Below are positions 1 through 7,398 of a DNA stretch of 64,000 nucleotides, in pieces (the first letter of the stretch is position 1; each line of letters starts with the position of its first letter). Position numbers and translations under genes: made by a program. The DNA lies in contig JBBFLE010000019.1 of NCBI GenBank assembly GCA_037481695.1, positions 1 to 64,000 of the forward strand, read 5' to 3'. A model generated the notes under the pieces. That model was given only the letters and a program-made list of their open reading frames with translations. It was not told the origin of the DNA and ran no database searches. This DNA is from a bacterium (GTDB taxonomy: Bacteria > Desulfobacterota > Desulfocorpusculales > Desulfocorpusculum).

Positions 1-1
1 G

Positions 2-1216
2 AGCATAGTTCGAAAGACGCTGGGACTCAAGGGGTTTTGTGTGAAAGAGGTCAAGGAAAGCGAAGGACAACTTCTGGTTTATCTGGTTGCTGATAAGCGC
101 TACAGGGCTGTTTGTTCTCAGTGCGGCCAAAAGATGCCTGGTTATGACACCTTGGGTGAGAGGCGCTGGAAGCACGTTCCGCTATGGGGGATTGGGGTGG
201 TTTTGATTTATGCTCCCAGACGGGTTAAGTGCACAAGTTGTGGGGTCAAGGTGGAGAAGATTGCTTGGACACAAGGGAAAAGTCCTCTTTCTGTTTCCCT
301 CAGTGTGGTTTTGGCCACCTGGGCAAGGGAAGTTGCCTGGCAAGTAGTGGGGCGGCTGTTTGGGTTTCACTGGAATACGGTTCGAAAGGCGGTGAAAGAG
401 GTTGTTGAGTATGGTCTGGAGCACCGGGACATGGGTGATGTGCTCTACATTGGCATTGATGAGATCTCTCGCAGAAAGGGTCATATTTATCACACTCAGA
501 TCTATGATCTAATAGGCAAGCGGCTGTTATGGTCGGGTGAGGGTAGGAGCTCATCTACCCTTGAGGCCTTTTGTGAGCAGCTGGGTGCCAAGCGTTGTGG
601 GCAAATAGAGGCAGTCTGTTGTGACATGTGGGCTCCCTATGTTGATGTGGTAAGACAGAGGTTTCCTAATGCTGTAATGGTATTCGATAAATTTCACATT
701 GTGCGCCACCTTCTAGAGGCGGTGGACACAGTTCGAAGACAAGAGGCTCGGCAGCTGCAGGCCAAGAATCCGGAATTACTCAAGAGGACTCGGTATATAT
801 GGCTGAAGAATCCATGGAACCTAACACAGCAGCAGCGCATAAGGTTGAGTGAGTTGGAAAAGCTTAATCTGAAGATTAATCGGGCGTATTTGCTCAAGGA
901 GGCATTTCGGAGGTTTTGGAATTACCTCCATCCTGCATGGGCCAATAGATTCCTTCAGCAGTGGTTCTGGTGGGCCACTCATTCCAGGTTACAGCCTATG
1001 AGGAATTTTGCTTGGATGCTACGCCGCCATCAGGAAAATATCCTCAGCTACTTCAACGTTCGAATCGACAACGGTGCAGTAGAAGCCCTCAATAACAAGG
1101 CCAAGGCCATGAGCCACAGAGCCTTTGGTTATCGTACGGCAGAAACTTTTAAACTCGCTCTCTACCACGGCCTGGGCAAGCTCCCTATGCCACAGTTAAC
1201 CCACAAATTCTTGTGA
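2..1216 (+). CDS. ISL3-family transposase (5' end outside window)
   Basis: DDE transposase of the ISL3 family. The frame is open to the first base of the window, and residues before the GTG at 41 (RKTLGLKGF) still read like ISL3 N-terminal sequence, so the true start lies upstream. An N-terminal zinc-finger region is visible (CSQCG, then CTSCG). The DDE residues are probably the Asp in YIGIDEIS, the Asp in CCDMWAPY and the Glu in NGAVEALNNKAK near the C-terminus. After the stop the sequence CTTGTGAGGAGCC ends in GGAGCC at 1222, which looks like an ISL3 terminal repeat (GGCTCCTC... on the other strand). The element interrupts an IS1634-type gene. Probably intact apart from the window edge. Confidence 0.9.
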   Translation, partial: SIVRKTLGLKGFCVKEVKESEGQLLVYLVADKRYRAVCSQCGQKMPGYDTLGERRWKHVPLWGIGVVLIYAPRRVKCTSCGVKVEKIAWTQGKSPLSVSLSVVLATWAREVAWQVVGRLFGFHWNTVRKAVKEVVEYGLEHRDMGDVLYIGIDEISRRKGHIYHTQIYDLIGKRLLWSGEGRSSSTLEAFCEQLGAKRCGQIEAVCCDMWAPYVDVVRQRFPNAVMVFDKFHIVRHLLEAVDTVRRQEARQLQAKNPELLKRTRYIWLKNPWNLTQQQRIRLSELEKLNLKINRAYLLKEAFRRFWNYLHPAWANRFLQQWFWWATHSRLQPMRNFAWMLRRHQENILSYFNVRIDNGAVEALNNKAKAMSHRAFGYRTAETFKLALYHGLGKLPMPQLTHKFL

Positions 1217-1222
1217 GGAGCC

Positions 1223-1446
1223 ATGCGCTCTAGGTCCTTTGCCCTTGGTATCCTGGGGTTGGTGCCATAGGCCAAAAGCAAATCTACTGCAGCGTCTATC
1301 TTTTTTCGGTCCAGCTGATCGAGCCTACCCAGGTTCATGAGCACCCTTGTGCGGGGTTGGCCCTGTTTATTTCGGTAGGCCTCGCACAGCTGCAGGTATT
1401 GGTAGGTTCTTTGCTTGTCCTTCTTTCGGCTTACTCGTATATACAT
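1223..1446 (-). pseudogene. N-terminal fragment of IS1634-type transposase, cut by ISL3
   Basis: The first 74 or so residues (MYIRVSRKKDKQRTYQYLQL...) match the conserved N-terminus of IS1634/IS1549-type (IS4 superfamily) transposases. Homology stops at about 1223, exactly where the ISL3 right end begins; the remaining residues of the open frame are antisense ISL3 sequence. The catalytic domain is missing from the window, so the gene is broken. If the ISL3 insertion is simple, the rest of the IS1634 gene lies left of the window. A good promoter precedes it. Confidence 0.75.
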
Positions 1447-1457
1447 GGCATAAATAC

Positions 1458-1486
1458 ATATAACACACCTACCAGATTCTTGTCAA
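1458..1486 (-). promoter_or_regulatory. Sigma-70-type promoter of the IS1634 fragment
   Basis: On the minus strand, TTGACA (1486-1481), a 17-nt spacer and TTATAT (1463-1458) precede the ATG at 1446. The -35 is perfect and the spacing optimal. The promoter presumably still fires towards the disrupted transposase gene. Confidence 0.6.
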
Positions 1487-1618
1487 GACAAAAGTGATCA
1501 CTATTCGTCCTACATGGAAGGCAAAATTTGGAAGGCTCACTACAAAGAAATCAAAGTGTTACCGAACACAACCCCGAAAAAAGTGCCAAAGTTGGGTTAA
1601 AAACACCGGGCTCCCAGA

Positions 1619-1658
1619 CCCAAGGGTTTCAGCTTGGGTGGACCTCTTTGGGGAGGTC
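1619..1658 (-). terminator. Tandem hairpins after the FecR-TPR-barrel gene
   Basis: Two adjacent inverted repeats, CCCAAG/CTTGGG (1619-1624/1633-1638) and GACCTC/GAGGTC (1641-1646/1653-1658), lie just past the stop codon of the minus-strand gene ending at 1684. A short U-rich stretch (GTTTTTAA) follows about 20 nt further on. This may be a terminator, but the U-run is not adjacent. Confidence 0.35.
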
Positions 1659-1683
1659 ATCAATTCCAGGTGGGGCTGGGAGT

Positions 1684-4600
1684 TCAGAAATTGAGGGCGA
1701 CCTTGCCGATGATCTCCCTGGCAGGAACTCTTCCTTGTATCACGAAGGGATCTGTTACCCAGTTGAAACCACGGTCAAATATGTTTCTCACACTTATGCT
1801 AGCTGACCCCCTCCGGCCTGGGAAGATGTATCCCAACTGCACATCGGTCAGCCATATGTTTTCATCCCGGCGATCATGGGCCTTGAGGTCCTCGTGTCTA
1901 TAGGTCTCACTCACCGATGCGAAAAACCCAGATGGATGCACATAAGTGAGGCCTAGACTCAGGAGGTGATCCTTCCTGTTAACCAATGGGTAGTCCTCGT
2001 CATCCACTTCCATGTAACGATAACCGACATTCAGAGCCAGCCCATGCCAGAGGATTTGATTCAATGCCGACTCGAAACCCTTCACACGGCCATAAGTCCG
2101 CACCATTTGCTCCAGGCCGGCTTGTCTGTTCTTGTAAGGGTATTCCCTTTCCAGATAGAAGGGGTTCAGCGAGAAGAAACCGTCAGACCACTCGTGTTCC
2201 CAGACGAGATCCGCCTCCTTGGTTAGGGAGCCTTCCAGGGTGCTCCTAAAGATGGTAACGCCAGCCACCTCTGTAGGGTCCAAGCGCCTGGCTTGGAAGG
2301 GGGTTATGTAACGGAAGGCCGCCAGCCGGATAGTATCTTGAGGGGTCGGCTGGATGATGAGTCCCAGCCGAGGGTTTAACTCATGAATGGCCCATTGGCT
2401 CCCGGAAAAGACGTTGTTCCGATTCATGTGGTCGGAGTAGAGTGCTGCCTCCAGTGTTAACCATGGATTCAGTTTCCAGGTGTCCTGGATGTAGTAGCTA
2501 TGGAATCGGGTATCTAGGTCATAGCCCGTCCATGACATGGGGAGGCCAAACCTGAAGCCCAACAGCTTCAAATAACTCCTTGTTTGGCTCTCGGCCCCAT
2601 GTTCCCCCAAGTGCTGGACAGTGCCGAGTATGATCTGGTGTCCACCTAGCCCGAATCTGTACTGTGCCTGAGCCTGATAGTAAGGTCTGTGGTAATCGAT
2701 GTATTGGAACTCCTCTAGGACAAAAGGGGGTGGCGGCGGCATTAAGATCCTAGTGCTTGAATGGAGTAGCATGCTGCCGTCCACCTTCAGGTGGGTGAAG
2801 AAAAAGAGCAGGTCGGACTGAGGACCCAAGTGGTGATGGTACCCAAACTCGGTTCTGGTGAGTCGGGTTCGGTTCCATTCATAGGGGTCTGGTGGAGAGT
2901 CTACCTCGTATCCTATGTCCCCTGCCTTGGTGTTGGGGTGGGTCATGATGAACATGAGACCGTCTCGGGGGGTGGGGTCCCACTTGAATGCCCCTGCCAG
3001 GTCGTTGAACCTGTAGAAGGAGTTTTCCCGCCAGCCACGGGTCTGCTCATAGGAGCCTCCGAGGTTGAATGCCAGGTTGACCGAGGGTATCCCGCCGAAT
3101 GCCGCAAAACTCGTGGCACGGTGCTGGAAGTTCCCCATGGAACCGCTGAGCTCTCCGTTGATGCTTGGTCTCTCGAAGAAGGAAGTATAGTCGTTGAAGG
3201 TATTGAAGGAGTTGGAGTTGGCAGGCATGAGGAGTTGGCCCTGAAGTAGTTCGCTAGAACCAGCCCCACCTCTTCCCTCCATAGCAAGGAGGGCACCGGA
3301 GAGGAATATATGGCCAGCGAAATTGGTGTAGTCCTGTTTGACCGAGGCCATGGCCTTGTTCTTGGCCCATGACAAGAGGCCTAGCTGGGAATAAAGGATG
3401 GAAAGGTCCACGCTCTTGGTGGCCAGGTCGCGATCCAGAAGAAAGCGGGACCTGTACACTGCCCTGTTGTCGTTTAGGGCTACAGCCTTGTTCATTGCCT
3501 CTATGGCTTGGGTGGGGCGGTTGAGGTCTCGCAGGATTATAGCACGATAAAGGTGGGGTGTTGGGTCCAATGGATCCAGCTCTTGGGCTACATCAAGAAG
3601 GTCTAAGGCCTCATGGAACCGTTTCAATTGATACAACATCTTGGCCCAGTAACTCAGAAACAGAGACCTGCGAGGCTCCAGCAGGACCGCTGTGGTGATC
3701 TCCTCCATGGCCCCTGCCACGTCCCCTCGTCTCATCCTGGCCAGGCCCAGTCCGAGGTGAGGCTCGCCCAAGCCTGGAGCCAACCTCATGGCCAACCTGA
3801 ATGCCTCCTCTGCCTCATCCACCTGCCTGCGGGCTAGCAAAATGAAGCCAGCAACGGTGTGAACCTCGCCGTCATGAGGGGCGAGTTTTCTGGCCAGCTG
3901 GATTGTACTCCACGCTCCGCTCATATCATCGGATCCAAAAAGCAACCTTGCCAGGTTCGTGAGAGCCAGCACGTTTTCCGGCTCCAACTCCAGGCACATG
4001 CGCACTGCCTTTGTTGCACTTTCCACGTCGAAGAAGGACTGGTAAACATAGGACATGAGAATCCACACGGTGGAGGATGTAGGATCAGCTTCTACACCCT
4101 TTTTGCTGGCATCCAATGCTTCGGTTTTCTGGCCCAAAGCAAGCTGGGCCAAAGCCAGGAGGCTCCAGGCCAAGGCGTTCTCAGGCCTTCTAGCTGTCAC
4201 TTCCAGGAATAGCCTTTTGGCATCCAGTACCTCTCCGCCCAGAAGGAGTCCAAGCCCACTTACGAGTGTTTCTCGATCTGGATGGGCGGGCGGGATGTCT
4301 TTTTCGGAGATTATGGAAGGTACAAAAAGGGTCCACTGAACAGCGTCATGTGGCGAGATCATGAGCCTCTTCTGGGGGGCAACCCCTGGACGCGCCACCG
4401 CCTGTTCTCGAGCCCCGACTTCAACAATTCCCATTTCATTCCAGGCCTTGACCAAACCTTCCAGAACACTTAAGACCACTGTGCCATCCTCGGCCACCTT
4501 GAGGTCCAACTCCGTTCCTCTAATTCCTACTGTCAGCGCAGGAGACCTGATCTCCACCATTGCTTCCTTGTTCTTGTTGCGAATCCAGATCTGACCTGCC

Positions 4601-4917
4601 AGCATTTGGTACAGGGACCGAGCTCCGAAATAGGCTGCGGGAACTATCTTTCTAAGCTTTATCCAGGCGCTGGAGGCTGAAACCTGCTCCATCACAAGAC
4701 GGCTTCGCACATTGAGTTGTATCAGCGTCTCATCGGCCATGAGGATGGAGGCCCTACCATGTACCCCAGTCAGCACCACGTCCCGTGGGTATAGAGCCGT
4801 GTCCGCCTTGGCCTTCTCTTGGAGGTTCTCCCTTGCCCTTATCACCTCCACCTCGCCCTTCGTGTGTATGATCCGCCCAACCGGTTGATCTGAGGGGCCC
4901 GACTCAGCCAAAAGCAT
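1684..4917 (-). CDS. FecR domain - TPR - outer-membrane beta-barrel fusion protein
   Basis: Large surface protein of 1077 residues from the first ATG. Residues about 10-200 resemble a FecR domain (GRIIHTKGEVEV, LQNVRSR-type and VGIRGTELDL motifs). Residues about 220-560 are TPR repeats (A-L-N-L-A-L and AxxxxP patterns). From about 590 the sequence alternates polar and aromatic residues like a TonB-receptor-type beta-barrel and ends in ...VALNF, a terminal Phe as expected for BAM-inserted proteins. No TonB plug domain is evident. A hydrophobic signal-peptide-like stretch (GIALLCLLFLISGPC) lies immediately upstream of this ATG in frame, but no ATG/GTG/TTG serves it and an in-frame TAG (4986-4984) separates it from the ATG at 5013. 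The start is therefore unresolved. Function unknown; possibly surface adhesion or transport. Confidence 0.8.
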   Translation of the reverse strand: MLLAESGPSDQPVGRIIHTKGEVEVIRARENLQEKAKADTALYPRDVVLTGVHGRASILMADETLIQLNVRSRLVMEQVSASSAWIKLRKIVPAAYFGARSLYQMLAGQIWIRNKNKEAMVEIRSPALTVGIRGTELDLKVAEDGTVVLSVLEGLVKAWNEMGIVEVGAREQAVARPGVAPQKRLMISPHDAVQWTLFVPSIISEKDIPPAHPDRETLVSGLGLLLGGEVLDAKRLFLEVTARRPENALAWSLLALAQLALGQKTEALDASKKGVEADPTSSTVWILMSYVYQSFFDVESATKAVRMCLELEPENVLALTNLARLLFGSDDMSGAWSTIQLARKLAPHDGEVHTVAGFILLARRQVDEAEEAFRLAMRLAPGLGEPHLGLGLARMRRGDVAGAMEEITTAVLLEPRRSLFLSYWAKMLYQLKRFHEALDLLDVAQELDPLDPTPHLYRAIILRDLNRPTQAIEAMNKAVALNDNRAVYRSRFLLDRDLATKSVDLSILYSQLGLLSWAKNKAMASVKQDYTNFAGHIFLSGALLAMEGRGGAGSSELLQGQLLMPANSNSFNTFNDYTSFFERPSINGELSGSMGNFQHRATSFAAFGGIPSVNLAFNLGGSYEQTRGWRENSFYRFNDLAGAFKWDPTPRDGLMFIMTHPNTKAGDIGYEVDSPPDPYEWNRTRLTRTEFGYHHHLGPQSDLLFFFTHLKVDGSMLLHSSTRILMPPPPPFVLEEFQYIDYHRPYYQAQAQYRFGLGGHQIILGTVQHLGEHGAESQTRSYLKLLGFRFGLPMSWTGYDLDTRFHSYYIQDTWKLNPWLTLEAALYSDHMNRNNVFSGSQWAIHELNPRLGLIIQPTPQDTIRLAAFRYITPFQARRLDPTEVAGVTIFRSTLEGSLTKEADLVWEHEWSDGFFSLNPFYLEREYPYKNRQAGLEQMVRTYGRVKGFESALNQILWHGLALNVGYRYMEVDDEDYPLVNRKDHLLSLGLTYVHPSGFFASVSETYRHEDLKAHDRRDENIWLTDVQLGYIFPGRRGSASISVRNIFDRGFNWVTDPFVIQGRVPAREIIGKVALNF

Positions 4918-5019
4918 GCATGGCCCAGAGATCAGGAAGAGGAGGCATAAAAGGGCTATGCCAAAGCCCTGAAAATGGGCCTCCTAAAATCCGTGGATTC
5001 CTCTTGCTGGCATGGGAAC

Positions 5020-5574
5020 CTACCTCATATCTAAAGGAACCTTGAATGGGGAGACCACCTTTCCCCGGCCCAAGAAGGCACCTGCGCATGGCCTCTGAGA
5101 GCTGAAGATGGAGTAGTTGGTCCCAATAAACTGGATTGCCCCCAGGATGACCCTCCCTCTTTCATCCCTGCGCATAGTCATCCTAACGTAGCCATTGAGA
5201 TATAGACCACCTTCTGAAATATCGCTTTCCAAGACGGCCACAAAATCTAAGTTCGTGCCTAGCACAGGCATGATGGTGAGCATTAGTGGAACCCATGATC
5301 CGTGGGCGAAAAAAAAGATTTGAGCTTCCAACCGCGGTAACTCATCCTGGAGTTCCACAAGCTCCTTTACCTGGAGGTAACCCTTGCTCTTGTCCTTGAC
5401 TCTTTCCAAGAAACCCGGCCCGTGGCAGAAGCCCACCGAATGCGTGGAAACCTTTAGCCACTGACCTACCCATATGGCCAAACTATTGCTGGCATCATCT
5501 CCCCAGAGTCTTGTGGGACAAATAATCAAGCCCGTGGCCAGTATGAGGGCAGCAAGCACCTTTGTGCTTCCCAT
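5020..5574 (-). CDS. Small exported protein of unknown function
   Basis: 184 residues from the ATG at 5574; a longer open frame exists upstream, but the ATG is preceded by a G-rich site (GGGGGGTGCC) and starts a clear signal peptide (MGSTKVLAALILATGLIICP, cleavage probably near LWG-DDA). The mature part has no domain I recognise. It includes a QDELPRLEAQIFFFAHGSWVP segment and a beta-rich tail. It ends 7 bases before an ATG at 5013 that could begin the FecR-TPR-barrel gene, so the two are probably one transcript from the promoter at 5787. A role with the barrel protein is inferred from position only. Confidence 0.65.
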   Translation of the reverse strand: MGSTKVLAALILATGLIICPTRLWGDDASNSLAIWVGQWLKVSTHSVGFCHGPGFLERVKDKSKGYLQVKELVELQDELPRLEAQIFFFAHGSWVPLMLTIMPVLGTNLDFVAVLESDISEGGLYLNGYVRMTMRRDERGRVILGAIQFIGTNYSIFSSQRPCAGAFLGRGKVVSPFKVPLDMR

Positions 5575-5757
5575 GTGGCACCCCCCTTTTATCCATGTCC
5601 CTGGTACAAGCCCCGCATGCCAATGACCTTCTTTGCGAAATGCAATGACATAGCCCCTCCCCAGGCTAAAACTGAAAAAATAACTGAGGGCAAGACTTGA
5701 CTTGACGCCAAATGCCACGTGCTGAAAGGGGCCCTTTGTCCTGTTGGAGCTTGCCGG

Positions 5758-5787
5758 ATTGTAGGTGTCATGCTTTACAATTGTCAA
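5758..5787 (-). promoter_or_regulatory. Strong sigma-70-type promoter for the exported-protein/barrel operon
   Basis: Minus strand: TTGACA (5787-5782), 18-nt spacer, TACAAT (5763-5758). It lies about 180 bases upstream of the ATG at 5574, giving a long 5' leader. Confidence 0.6.
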
Positions 5788-6076
5788 CAAAGATAAATCA
5801 AATCCATTGCAATTCCATAGCCCTTCAAGAGGTGAAAAAAGCACTTGTTAGGGAGGGGCTCAGTTGTACCCGAGTATCAGACTCTTAGTGCTGGAATATC
5901 TTGAGCTCAGCCCTGCATCATCCATTGGTGGTGCGCTGTACCTTGTGCCAAAAAAGATGGGATTTTTTGCCAGGCAAAAGCAGCTTGACATATTTTGGAG
6001 TGCAAATGAGCTTTGATCAGGGCAGCCAGGGACAAAGGCTTTGGGGGCTGTGGACCCCAAACTCTCAGTTTTACAG
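5788..6076. other. Intergenic region between promoter and tRNA
   Basis: No convincing gene. It contains a short perfect palindrome, TTTTGCC-A-GGCAAAA, near 5965, which could be an operator. The remaining open frames here have neither ribosome binding sites nor recognisable products. Confidence 0.4.
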
Positions 6077-6148
6077 AGCCGGTGAGAGGAGTTGAACCTC
6101 CGACCCGCTGATTACGAATCAGCTGCTCTGCCTCTGAGCTACACCGGC
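6077..6148 (-). tRNA. tRNA-Thr (anticodon CGU)
   Basis: On the minus strand the sequence folds as a cloverleaf. The acceptor GCCGGTG pairs with CACCGGC at the 3' end, the D arm contains TAGCTCAGAGGCAGAGC, the anticodon loop carries CGT, and the T loop reads GGTTCAACTCC. The anticodon CGU decodes ACG (Thr). CCA is not encoded (CTG follows). No integrase or duplicated 3' end was seen nearby. Confidence 0.93.
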
Positions 6149-6270
6149 CAAATCTGCCCTATTTTGCTGTCAATGCATCTCTTGTGTCAAGGCGCGGGTT
6201 CCATGCTCTGATCCACCCTCGCGCCCCAAGGGACAATATCCTGTCCGCCGCTGTGATGTAGGGGTCTTGC

Positions 6271-7356
6271 TCATGCCCGTACTTGCTCGTATATGGAAAA
6301 GGCATTTCGGATCAGGGCTTCCAGCAGCCTGTAGGTGTTGAAGAAATCCTCCAAACGCATGAGGCTGGTGGGAGAGTGGCTGTATCTGCATGGCACCGCC
6401 ACCACTGCTGTGAGAACTCCCCTTCCGCTTGAGTGGATCGCACCTGCGTCCGTAGATCCCACAAGGGGGGTCTTGATCTGATAGGGGATGTCCAATTCTT
6501 CTGCAATAGCGAGTATCAAATCCACCAACTTTTCCGGCACTATTAGGCTCTTGTCCATGGCCGTCACCACAGGCCCCCCTCCCAAAACAGAGACCATTTG
6601 CCCTGCCTTTATCCCTGGAGTGTCTGTGGCCATGGTGCCTTCCACAGCCAAAGCCATATGAGGGCTCCACCTCTGGGCAGCCACCCTGGCCCCTCTTGAT
6701 CCCACCTCCTCGCTGGAGGAGAAGGTCACCACGATACGCCACGGCAATATGTCCTTGGCAAGGCTCTCCAGGATCAAAAGCAAAAGGGCACATCCCACCC
6801 TGTCGTCCAAGGCCTTGGCCATGATTGTTCCCTGGCCCAGAAGTCTCAAGGTCTGAGGGATCAAGGCAGCACAGCCCAACCTGATCCCCATCTTGTTTAG
6901 CTCCTGGAGGCTGGTGGCCCCCACGTCCACGAAAAGGTCCCCCCAGCCCAGCACCCTGTTCCTCTCCTCTGTCTCCAGCACATGAGGTGGGACCGAGCCT
7001 ATGAGACCATAGTAGTAGCGGCCTTTTGTTGACTTTACCAAAATGGTCTGTCCCGGTAGGAGGCGCACATCCCATCCCCCCAGGGGGGCCAGCCTGAGGA
7101 AGCCGTCTTTTTCCAGTCCCTTGACCACGAATCCCACCTCGTCCATGTGAGCGGTCAGCATTAGGGTGAATTCTTCCCCAGGATTCAAGACTGCATAGAG
7201 GTTTCCCAGGGCATCTGTATGCACCTCGTGGGCAAGGGGTAATACCCTGGCTTGAATGATATGGCGCACCTCGGCCTCGAATCCGGAGACTCCAAAGGCC
7301 TCGGTGAGTTCCTTGAGAAGATCCAAGACATGGTTCTCATCTATCTTTTGGTTCAT
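6271..7356 (-). CDS. M42 family metallopeptidase (glutamyl aminopeptidase/endoglucanase-type)
   Basis: 361 residues, the usual length for M42 aminopeptidases, which are cytoplasmic di-zinc enzymes that trim oligopeptides in large assemblies. Metal ligands and catalytic residues are visible: His70 and Asp72 in LTAHMDEVG, Asp184/185 in KALDDRVG, Glu216/217 in SSSEEVGSRG, Glu239 in VEGTMATDTP, and the C-terminal His in YSHSP. The start is supported by GGGAGGGAAC upstream of the ATG. It lies 42 bases downstream of the gene starting at 9456, and both may share a transcript. Substrate specificity cannot be told from sequence. Confidence 0.92.
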   Translation of the reverse strand: MNQKIDENHVLDLLKELTEAFGVSGFEAEVRHIIQARVLPLAHEVHTDALGNLYAVLNPGEEFTLMLTAHMDEVGFVVKGLEKDGFLRLAPLGGWDVRLLPGQTILVKSTKGRYYYGLIGSVPPHVLETEERNRVLGWGDLFVDVGATSLQELNKMGIRLGCAALIPQTLRLLGQGTIMAKALDDRVGCALLLLILESLAKDILPWRIVVTFSSSEEVGSRGARVAAQRWSPHMALAVEGTMATDTPGIKAGQMVSVLGGGPVVTAMDKSLIVPEKLVDLILAIAEELDIPYQIKTPLVGSTDAGAIHSSGRGVLTAVVAVPCRYSHSPTSLMRLEDFFNTYRLLEALIRNAFSIYEQVRA

Positions 7357-7398
7357 GATTTGTTCCCTCCCCCTACGGCATTGGGTTATTCAGAATAT

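Noticed and set aside
4904-5022. Pyrrolysine at the TAG in the barrel-protein leader
   Set aside because: Nothing in the window (no pylT, pylS or methylamine methyltransferase) supports TAG recoding; kept only as one possible explanation in the findings.
6077-6148. tRNA-Thr as an integration (att) site
   Set aside because: No integrase, no repeat of the tRNA 3' end and no foreign gene content beside it.
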